From positions 1-25,287 of IMG/VR virus record IMGVR_UViG_3300032220_001393: a DNA stretch of 25,287 nucleotides, one strand, 5' to 3'. Numbering within the stretch: the stretch's first letter is position 1; each line of letters opens with the position of its first letter. The translations under genes were made by a program, and so were the position numbers. The DNA is from a virus. The notes under the pieces are model-generated. The model was not told the DNA's origin and did not search any database. It saw nothing but the letters and a program-made list of their open reading frames with translations. Below, one piece after another: positions 19,372 through 25,287 of this stretch.

Positions 19372-20694
19372 GTGAACGGCGTCCTTATAGGCGATGAACA
19401 AGGTCTCGGTAAAACGGTACAAGCGATCGCCGTTCTTGAAGCAACCACCGCCTACCCTGCGATCATCGTAGTGCCAACTTCAGTCCGACTGAATTGGCGA
19501 CGAGAACTCCAACGCTGGCTACCGCACCGAACGGTCACCGTTTGCTACGGAACGAAACCCGAACCGATCACCACCGAAATTGCTGTGATCGGTTGGGATA
19601 CATTGTATGCATGGGCTGAACACCTCACCCCGAAAGCGGTCGTCTTTGACGAGTCCCACCTAGCCAAAAGCGGTGAAGCAAGACGGACCCACTCCGCAAT
19701 CATCCTCGGCGACAGAGCCAGAGACAACGGTGGCTACGTCCTCGCCCTTTCAGGAACTCCCGTCCTCAACAAGGCACAGGAACTGATGACTCAACTACGG
19801 ATCATCGGACGCCTTGACGAGTTCGGCGGTGCCAGAGGGTTCAAGCGTGACTTCAGCGCACCCGAAACCCGACCAATTCTCAACCGCCAACTCCGAGCAC
19901 GATGCTACGTCCGCCGAAGGAAGGACGAAGTCCTCACCGAACTCCCACCGAAACGGTACGCCAAAATCGTGGTGGAAGGCGACCCCGTCATCATGGAACG
20001 CTACCGAAAAGCCGAAGAGGACATCGTTGACTACATCGCAAAGATCGTGGAGGAAGGCGCCAAAGCGTCAGGGTTAACGGACGCTCAGGCTCGGCGAGTC
20101 GCAGGGTTGAAGGCGCTCCGAACGCAGTCCGCCCAACACCTCGTTGCGATCACCACGTTGAAACAAATAGCGGTGGAAGCAAAACAGCACGCCATCGGCG
20201 CATGGTTGACGGACTTCGTAGCCTCAGGCAAAAAGGTGGTCGTGTTCGGTTACCACCGCCGAATCGTTGATTGGATCGCCGACGAGTTCGCTGGCGGAAT
20301 CAAAATCCAAGGTTCAATGGACGACGAAGCAAAACAGGCAAACATTGACCGCTTCCAAAACGTCCCCGAACAACAGGTCATCTCCTGCTCACTCAAAGCC
20401 GCGGGAGTAGGAATCACACTCACCTCTGCAAGCGACGTCCTCTTTGTGGAACAAGGGTGGACACCAGCCGATCAAGATCAAGCGTCCGACCGATGCCACC
20501 GCATCGGGCAAACAGACTCGGTCACGGTCTACACCACCATTTGTGAAGGGACCATTGACGAGGCGATCTACGACCTGATTGAACAGAAACGCCTCGTGGT
20601 CAATGCGGTCACCGACGGGACAGTTGCCGACGTTGACTCTGCCGAATCGGTGCTGTCCGAACTTCTGGTCCACCTCGCTGGGAAACGCGCGTGA
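19372..20694 (+). CDS. SMARCAL1-like SNF2 helicase, ATPase core (frame-broken)
   Basis: 440 residues from the first GTG in this frame; the frame is open back to 19297, so the true reading probably enters by a shift from the preceding piece. Motif I is DEQGLGKT; motif II is the DEAH-type DESH (VVFDESH); motif III is LSGTP; the C-terminal RecA lobe has motif V-like AAGVGITLTSASDVLF and motif VI QASDRCHRIGQ. SNF2 enzymes translocate on double-strand DNA. With the HARP repeats the whole would be an annealing helicase, which rewinds stalled forks. A stand-alone product would lack the first helicase motif. The stop overlaps the second WhiB-like gene by four bases. Confidence 0.85.
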   Translation: MNGVLIGDEQGLGKTVQAIAVLEATTAYPAIIVVPTSVRLNWRRELQRWLPHRTVTVCYGTKPEPITTEIAVIGWDTLYAWAEHLTPKAVVFDESHLAKSGEARRTHSAIILGDRARDNGGYVLALSGTPVLNKAQELMTQLRIIGRLDEFGGARGFKRDFSAPETRPILNRQLRARCYVRRRKDEVLTELPPKRYAKIVVEGDPVIMERYRKAEEDIVDYIAKIVEEGAKASGLTDAQARRVAGLKALRTQSAQHLVAITTLKQIAVEAKQHAIGAWLTDFVASGKKVVVFGYHRRIVDWIADEFAGGIKIQGSMDDEAKQANIDRFQNVPEQQVISCSLKAAGVGITLTSASDVLFVEQGWTPADQDQASDRCHRIGQTDSVTVYTTICEGTIDEAIYDLIEQKRLVVNAVTDGTVADVDSAESVLSELLVHLAGKRA

Positions 20695-21137
20695 GCCGAC
20701 CCTCTTGGTGGGATAACGCCAAATGCCTCGGACTCGGATGCGAGATGTTCTTTTCGCCTCCGTACCCCGAAATAGAAACGTCCGCCGAAAGACGGAAACG
20801 TGAACTGTCAGCAAAAACGGTCTGCAAAGAATGCACCGTGAAAGCGAAATGTCTACAGGAAGCGCTCGTAAACAACGATGATGGAGTCCGAGGAGGAATG
20901 ACGGTGCCCGAACGACGAAGGCTGAGTACGCCAATCCCGTACAGACGACCGAACCCGATCAGTTCGGATTGGCAGATCATTGTCAGCAGACCTAACCTTT
21001 TGAACACGACCGAAATGCGTTTAGAGCAAAGCCTCACTTCAAAGAACTACTACCGAGTGGTCCGAGGCTCCGACGTGATCGCTACCTATTTTGATGAGAT
21101 GGAGGCGTGGATTGGCTTGCACAACGCATCGTTGTGA
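20691..21137 (+). CDS. WhiB-like transcription factor
   Basis: 148 residues from a GTG overlapping the helicase stop by four bases. The four cluster Cys are C12, C45, C48 and C54, with the normal C-x2-C-x5-C end (VCKECTVKAKC). An additional C17 lies near the first. The family turn GVRGGMT is followed by a basic E-R-R-R. WhiB proteins bind a [4Fe-4S] cluster and often contact the host sigma factor. Residues about 90-148 form an extra C-terminal part not found in short WhiB proteins, probably alpha/beta (RVVRGSDVIATYFDEMEAW). Its last bases hold the -35 box and operator-like repeat of the next promoter, so auto-control is possible. Confidence 0.85.
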   Translation: MSRPSWWDNAKCLGLGCEMFFSPPYPEIETSAERRKRELSAKTVCKECTVKAKCLQEALVNNDDGVRGGMTVPERRRLSTPIPYRRPNPISSDWQIIVSRPNLLNTTEMRLEQSLTSKNYYRVVRGSDVIATYFDEMEAWIGLHNASL

Positions 21138-21144
21138 TATGCTC
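21117..21144 (+). promoter_or_regulatory. Sigma70-type promoter with a perfect operator-like palindrome
   Basis: TTGCAC (21117-21122) and TATGCT (21139-21144) are 16 bases apart, followed by AAAGGAG and the ATG at 21165. CACAACG-cat-CGTTGTG (21120-21136) is a perfect seven-base inverted repeat occupying the spacer and touching the -35 box. A repressor bound there would block polymerase. Confidence 0.65.
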
Positions 21145-21164
21145 TACTACGCTAAAGGAGAACC

Positions 21165-22361
21165 ATGTCCGAACGTGTCCTCGTGACCAGCACCAAAGTG
21201 CCGATCAGCGAACTCAAACCGCATCCCCGAAATCCCCGTAAAGGAAACGTCGGTGCAATCGTTGACTCGTTGGAGTTCCACGGTCAATACCGTCCCATTG
21301 TCGCCCAAACGTCAACGGGATACATTCTCGCTGGCAACCACACGTTTCTCGCGGCGAAAGAACTCGGCTGGGACTCGGTGGCGGTTTCGTGGCTAGACGT
21401 GGACGATGCAACAGGGGAAAGAATCATGGTTGCTGACAACCGAACATCCGATTTGGCTTCGTACAACAACGACGCCCTTGCGGACTTGTTGCACTCACTT
21501 CCCGACCTTGACGGTACAGGTTTCACCCGACTTGATCTTGATGAACTTGACGGACTTTTCGAGGATACTCCCGAACCTGTAGACAAACCGATCTCAACAC
21601 CGAAACCGAAAGCAACGATCAGCATTGGTTCGGACCAATTGTGGGTGGACGAACAACCGCTTCAACAGTGGCTCGCACCCTTTGAAGGTCTGTCAAAGAA
21701 GGAAGTCGTACAACTCCTGTCCGACCGACTCGGCTTCCCCGAACCTGCCAAACCCGAAAAGGTGACTCGCCGAAGCCCCGAACGGATATCAGGCAACGTA
21801 GAAACAGTCAACATTGACTACCTGCAACCGTACAACGGCAACGCACGAGAAGGGGACATCGGTGCGATCTCCGAGTCGCTTCGCCACCTCGGTCAGTTCC
21901 GCCCCGTTGTAGTTCAACGGTCCACAAACCTGATCCTTGTCGGAAACCACACGTGGCGTGCCGCGAAACACCTCGGATGGAAACGAATAGCAGTCGCATG
22001 GGTAGAAGTGGACGATGAGCAGGCAAAACGCATCGTCCTCGTTGACAACCGAACCGCTGACCTTTCAGGGTACGACGACAACAACCTCATCGCTCTCCTC
22101 ACCAACCTTTCGTCGCTGGACGGGACAGGTTTCTCAGGCGACGACCTTGACGACCTTTTGAACGACGTCAAAAGCGACCGAGACCACCGACCCACCAAAG
22201 ACAAAACGATCCGATGTTCCGTTGACAAGTATTCGTGGAAAGTCCCGACCGCTGACTACATCAAATGGTCAACCGAAATGGGCGACATCAACCGATGCAC
22301 AATAATCGCTCAAAGGCTCGCCCTCCCCGAAGGATCGTGGACTTCGGAAAACCCGAAATGA
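21165..22361 (+). CDS. Double ParB-domain protein
   Basis: 398 residues; AAAGGAG precedes the ATG. Two ParB/Srx-fold domains occur, at about 3-130 and 210-345. Each has an N-(P/A)-R-x-G start (HPRNPRKGN; YNGNAREGD), a G-N-H-x-x-x-A-A box (AGNHTFLAAKELGW; VGNHTWRAAKHLGW), and a D-N-R-T loop. Both end in L-D-G-T-G-F followed by a D-L-D run. The same box occurs in the ParB-methyltransferase fusion downstream. The ParB fold serves DNA segregation, nuclease or CTPase functions; this version is common in phages near methyltransferases, with unknown role. The two halves are similar but not identical, so duplication is old. The connecting part (about 145-205) is Pro/Lys-rich. Confidence 0.8.
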   Translation: MSERVLVTSTKVPISELKPHPRNPRKGNVGAIVDSLEFHGQYRPIVAQTSTGYILAGNHTFLAAKELGWDSVAVSWLDVDDATGERIMVADNRTSDLASYNNDALADLLHSLPDLDGTGFTRLDLDELDGLFEDTPEPVDKPISTPKPKATISIGSDQLWVDEQPLQQWLAPFEGLSKKEVVQLLSDRLGFPEPAKPEKVTRRSPERISGNVETVNIDYLQPYNGNAREGDIGAISESLRHLGQFRPVVVQRSTNLILVGNHTWRAAKHLGWKRIAVAWVEVDDEQAKRIVLVDNRTADLSGYDDNNLIALLTNLSSLDGTGFSGDDLDDLLNDVKSDRDHRPTKDKTIRCSVDKYSWKVPTADYIKWSTEMGDINRCTIIAQRLALPEGSWTSENPK

Positions 22362-22368
22362 GCAACCC

Positions 22369-23322
22369 TTGACCAACACCGCTACCATCCTGATCGGCGA
22401 CGTCCGAAAACGCCTCGCCGAAATACCTGACCAGTCGGTTCAATGCTGTATCACCAGCCCACCGTACTACGGACTTCGTGACTACGGAGTGGACGGTCAA
22501 ATCGGTTTAGAGGAATCGCCCAGAGAGTTCGTGGACGCTCTCGTTGAAACCTTCAGAGAGGTGCACCGAGTTTTACGAGACGACGGGACACTTTGGCTCA
22601 ACCTCGGTGACAGTTACTACAACTATCGTCCAGGCAAAGGGCAAGCGATGGTCCAGCAAACGCTCGCCAACACAAAACAAGACCTCCCCGACTCGTGCCC
22701 ACGCCGAGCAAACAAACTTGATGGCTACAAAGAAAAAGAACTCCTCGGCATCCCTTGGCGAGTCGCCTTCGCCCTTCAGGACGACGGATGGTACCTCAGG
22801 CAGGACATCATTTGGGCGAAACCAAACCCGATGCCCGAATCAGTCAAGGACCGATGCACCAAATCCCATGAGCACCTTTTCTTGCTGACAAAAGCACCAA
22901 CCTACTACTTCAACCACGAAGCAATCAAAGAACCTGCAACCCGACCAAAAGGAAACCCACGCCAATTCGGAGCCTCCAATCAAGTCGGAACATTCCGAAA
23001 CGACGAAGGACGAATGTTCGTAGACGACGGAACCAGAAACAAACGTGACGTCTGGTTCATCCCAACCAAACCGTACAAAGGAGCGCATTTCGCCGTGATG
23101 CCCGAAGCCCTAGTTGAACCCTGCGTCCTCGCATCAACCAACCCCGAAGCACCAACCAACACCGTCCTTGACCCGTTCACAGGATCAGGAACAGTCGCCG
23201 TGGTAGCACTCCGCAACGGTTGCGACTTCATCGGAACCGAACTGAGCGCCGACTACGCCAAAATAGCAACCAACCGCATAGAGGAGGACCAGCCTCTATT
23301 CAACACCGTAACAGTGAAATGA
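22369..23322 (+). CDS. DNA methyltransferase (N4-C or N6-A, SPPY type)
   Basis: 317 residues. The only sensible start is TTG at 22369; no ribosome site precedes it. The catalytic motif S30-P-P-Y33 (TSPPYYGLRDYG) comes first, and the AdoMet-binding motif D268-P-F-T-G-S-G274 comes later. This order is the beta class of amino-methyltransferases. Between them is a W-L-N-L-G-D strand and a variable region that sets the target. SPPY is usual for N4-cytosine enzymes but also occurs in N6-adenine ones, so the base is unresolved. The enzyme may protect phage DNA from host restriction. No restriction endonuclease gene is adjacent, so a full restriction-modification system is unlikely. Confidence 0.85.
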   Translation: MTNTATILIGDVRKRLAEIPDQSVQCCITSPPYYGLRDYGVDGQIGLEESPREFVDALVETFREVHRVLRDDGTLWLNLGDSYYNYRPGKGQAMVQQTLANTKQDLPDSCPRRANKLDGYKEKELLGIPWRVAFALQDDGWYLRQDIIWAKPNPMPESVKDRCTKSHEHLFLLTKAPTYYFNHEAIKEPATRPKGNPRQFGASNQVGTFRNDEGRMFVDDGTRNKRDVWFIPTKPYKGAHFAVMPEALVEPCVLASTNPEAPTNTVLDPFTGSGTVAVVALRNGCDFIGTELSADYAKIATNRIEEDQPLFNTVTVK

Positions 23323-23333
23323 GGACACCCGAC

Positions 23334-23573
23334 ATGAACGAATGGATACCTGAGATGTCAATCTCGGAATGGCTAGAGTACGGTAAACGCCGTGGATGGA
23401 TCAGTGCAGTCGTCTGCTACCTCCACGACGGACCACCACTCACTCCCGACGAACAAACACAACTAGAAGCAGGCGACGACCCCTGCATCAACATCATCCG
23501 AGTTTACGAATCACCCGAACAAAAAGCCGAAGCCGAACAGGACTACGCACCAAACCACTGGAGAGAACAATGA
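23334..23573 (+). CDS. Small acidic protein of unknown function
   Basis: 79 residues. GAGGA lies about eight bases before this ATG; the in-frame ATG at 23319 overlapping the methyltransferase stop is the alternative. The product, MNEWIPEMSISEWLEYGKRR then GWISAVVCYLHDGPPLTPDE, is Trp- and acid-rich. W-x-x-x-G-x-x-x-G-W-(I/V)-S and C-Y-x-H-D-G are recurring in small actinophage proteins, with D-P-C near the end; two Cys and a His could bind a metal. No named family is assigned. It is nested between two methyltransferase genes and overlaps the next start by four bases, so it may take part in the same process. Confidence 0.55.
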   Translation: MNEWIPEMSISEWLEYGKRRGWISAVVCYLHDGPPLTPDEQTQLEAGDDPCINIIRVYESPEQKAEAEQDYAPNHWREQ

Positions 23574-24802
23574 CCAACATCGCCAAAGACCTACAACCAC
23601 TCGCAGTCCCGATTGACAACCTCACACCGCTGGACGAAAACCCACGCCGAGGCGACGTAGAAGCAGTCGCCAAATCATATAAACAATTCGGGCAACGGAA
23701 ACCAATCGTCGCCAAACGAGCCAAACCCGTCAAAGGTGGCAAACCCACAGGCATGGTCATCGCAGGCAACCACCAACTCCTCGCCGCGAAACAACTCGGC
23801 TGGACAGAAATCGCTGTTGTGTTCACCGACGACGACGCCAAAACCGCTAAGGCATTCGCGCTCGCAGACAACCGAACCCACGACCTCGGTGACTACGACA
23901 ACCTCATGCTCGCCGACATCCTAAACGAACTCAAAACAGACATGGACCTCTTTGACGCCACAGGCTACACACCGAAATCGCTCAAAGAAATCCTGTCCGA
24001 CAACGCCAAGAAAGCAAAATACGCTGGCGAAACCGACGCCGACGACATCCCCGAAACGCCCGAAACGCCTGTCAGCAAAATGGGCGACCTGTACATCTGT
24101 GGCGACCACCGCCTCCTCGTCGGCGACTCAACCGATCCCAAAAACTATGAACGCCTCCTCCAAGGCGTCAAAGCAAATATGTGTTTTACCGATCCGCCGT
24201 ACAACGTCAACTACGAAGGGACCAACGACAAAGCACAAAAGACGATCATGAACGACAACCTCGGATCGTTCTTTGCCGACTTCCTCAAATCGGCGTGCAC
24301 CAACATCATCAACCACACCGACGGTGGGTGCTACATCGCAATGTCGTCCAGCGAACTCGCCACCCTCCAAACCGCATGGATCAGTTCAGGAGGCAAATGG
24401 TCCACCTTCATCATTTGGGCGAAAAACTCCTTCACCCTCGGACGCTCCGACTACCACCGCCAATACGAACCGATCCTCTACGGATGGTCCGCCAAAGGAA
24501 CACGCCACTGGTGCGGAGACCGAAAACAAGGTGACGTCTGGAACATTGACAAACCACGCCGATCCGACCTCCACCCCACAATGAAACCCGTAGAACTCGT
24601 AGAACGAGCAATCCACAACTCCAGCCAAGCAGGAGACCTCGTCCTAGACCCATTCGGCGGTTCAGGCACAACCATGATCGCATCCGAACGAACCGACCGA
24701 AAAGCACGCCTCATAGAACTAGACCCTCACTTCGCCGACGTCATCGTCACCCGATGGGAACAACACACAGGCAAGAAAGCCCACCTAGAGAAAGCCGAGT
24801 AG
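23570..24802 (+). CDS. ParB-DNA methyltransferase fusion
   Basis: 410 residues; start ATG 23570 has GGAGAG upstream and overlaps the previous stop by four bases. The N-terminal ParB domain (about 8-150) contains DENPRRGD, AGNHQLLAAKQLGW and DNRTHD, the same boxes as in the double ParB protein. The methyltransferase part has D208-P-P-Y211 (TDPPYNVNYEG) and later D360-P-F-G-G-S-G366. The order makes it a beta-class enzyme, and DPPY favours N6-adenine. Fusions of ParB with methyltransferase are common in phages; the ParB part may help DNA loading. With the SPPY enzyme next door, phage DNA may carry two marks. The target is unknown. Confidence 0.9.
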   Translation: MTNIAKDLQPLAVPIDNLTPLDENPRRGDVEAVAKSYKQFGQRKPIVAKRAKPVKGGKPTGMVIAGNHQLLAAKQLGWTEIAVVFTDDDAKTAKAFALADNRTHDLGDYDNLMLADILNELKTDMDLFDATGYTPKSLKEILSDNAKKAKYAGETDADDIPETPETPVSKMGDLYICGDHRLLVGDSTDPKNYERLLQGVKANMCFTDPPYNVNYEGTNDKAQKTIMNDNLGSFFADFLKSACTNIINHTDGGCYIAMSSSELATLQTAWISSGGKWSTFIIWAKNSFTLGRSDYHRQYEPILYGWSAKGTRHWCGDRKQGDVWNIDKPRRSDLHPTMKPVELVERAIHNSSQAGDLVLDPFGGSGTTMIASERTDRKARLIELDPHFADVIVTRWEQHTGKKAHLEKAE

Positions 24803-24811
24803 GATCACCTC

Positions 24812-25279
24812 ATGGCAACCGCCAAGAAACCCACAGCCAAACCAGCAGTCCGCAAACAAGGACGCCCCAGCAAACTCACAACCGAAGTGCAAGACAAAAT
24901 TGTGAGAGCCGTATCCACAGGCAACTGGCTAGATACCGCCTGCGCCTACGCAGGAGTGGACGCCTCAACAGTCCGCCGATGGATGGCAAAAGGCGAAGGA
25001 GACGACGCAGAGGAGCCTTTTCGCTCGTTTTGCTCGTCTATAAAAGGAGCAAAAGCCGAAGCAGAAGTGCGAGCAGTCGCCCTAATCCAAAAAGCCGCGC
25101 AAGACGGAACTTGGCAAGCGTCCGCTTGGTATCTGGAACGTTCGTACCCTGACCGTTGGGGACGTCACCGTTTGGAGATCACGGGCGCCAACTCTCAACC
25201 CGTCCGAGTTGAGGTGGACATGGACAGCCTTGAATCCAAAATCAAATCGCTCTTAGAAAAAGAACAACCTCAAAAATAG
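24812..25279 (+). CDS. Probable terminase small subunit
   Basis: 155 residues. The N-terminus is Lys/Ala-rich with G-R-P-S-K-L. Residues about 25-60 (VQDKIVRAVSTGNWLDTACA, then AGVDASTVRRWMAKG) form a helix-turn-helix like those that bind pac or cos sites. The C-terminal part has AEAEVRAVALIQKAA then WQASAWYLERSYPDRWG, an ending common in small terminase-type phage proteins, followed by a charged tail. Small terminases recognise phage DNA and start packaging. The terminase large gene would be expected next, outside the window. A transcription regulator with the same fold cannot be excluded. The stop is followed by AAAAGGAA, a likely ribosome site for the next gene. Confidence 0.7.
   Translation: MATAKKPTAKPAVRKQGRPSKLTTEVQDKIVRAVSTGNWLDTACAYAGVDASTVRRWMAKGEGDDAEEPFRSFCSSIKGAKAEAEVRAVALIQKAAQDGTWQASAWYLERSYPDRWGRHRLEITGANSQPVRVEVDMDSLESKIKSLLEKEQPQK
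25028..25054 (+). repeat. Inverted repeat inside the terminase small gene
   Basis: TTTTGCTC (25028-25035) and GAGCAAAA (25047-25054) are perfectly complementary, 11 bases apart. The surrounding codons are locally T-rich, unlike the gene. It could be a pac/cos recognition element, which often lies in this gene, or chance. Confidence 0.35.
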
Positions 25280-25287
25280 AAAAGGAA

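Noticed and set aside
6871-19430. Three copies of GCGATCGC (6871, 10747, 19423), recalling the cyanobacterial HIP1 motif
   Set aside because: Slightly more than expected by chance but too few to mean a cyanobacterial host; WhiB genes argue against it.
131-24714. Many minus-strand frames of 60-180 codons
   Set aside because: All lie opposite well-supported + strand genes, with no ribosome sites or recognisable domains; they follow from the codon bias of the + strand genes.
1-25287. CRISPR array, insertion sequence or integrase
   Set aside because: No regularly spaced repeats other than the iterons, no transposase, and no tyrosine or serine recombinase motifs were seen.

Overview
This is a 25.3 kb piece of a tailed-phage (siphovirus-type) genome. 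Every convincing gene is on the + strand, packed with 4-11 nt overlaps, and no gene-free stretch exceeds 180 bases. Two WhiB-like proteins (a family confined to actinobacteria and their phages), an actinophage-style lysis block and a secreted protein with Thr/Pro-rich linkers point to an actinobacterial host. A freshwater or marine group such as Acidimicrobiia is a guess. No integrase or lysogeny repressor is recognisable, so the lifestyle cannot be decided here.

Layout. 1-5.4 kb: end of the tape measure protein, a minor tail protein with a carbohydrate-binding-like insertion, then four fibre/adhesin genes ending in a tail-collar protein with eight HxH motifs. 5.4-7 kb: an unknown protein, a 2-oxoglutarate/Fe(II) oxygenase and a 55-residue protein. 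7-9.9 kb: a secreted PA14-domain protein followed by a lysis block (two small membrane proteins, M15-type endolysin, membrane-anchored protein). 9.8-11.6 kb: a small basic protein, a calcineurin-like phosphoesterase and a zinc-ribbon protein. 11.6-15.9 kb: recombination and replication: Gam-like protein, Sak4-like RecA-fold ATPase, a 180-base non-coding block with three tandem hairpins, a winged-helix initiator whose gene carries four iterons, a putative helicase loader, HNH nuclease, two small genes and a RusA-like resolvase. 15.9-21.1 kb: small regulatory and zinc-binding genes, two WhiB-like proteins and a SMARCAL1-type HARP/SNF2 helicase split by a frameshift. 21.2-24.8 kb: a double-ParB protein, a DNA methyltransferase, a small acidic protein and a ParB-methyltransferase fusion. 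24.8 kb to the end: a probable terminase small subunit.

How it fits together. The middle of the window reads as a lambda-like replication unit: an O-like initiator with its origin inside its own gene, followed at once by a P-like loader. Gam/Sak4 recombination genes lie before it and resolvase and annealing-helicase genes after it. Sigma70-like promoters with correct spacing precede the regulatory genes; three of them put the start codon 6-7 nt after the -10 box, suggesting leaderless mRNAs. Two promoters carry inverted repeats placed like operators.

Most notable: the iteron origin inside the initiator gene, the split HARP-repeat helicase, the promoter/operator set, the three-ParB/two-methyltransferase cluster, and the PA14 surface protein whose start codon sits in a hairpin. 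All functions are assigned by reading motifs; no database search was run.
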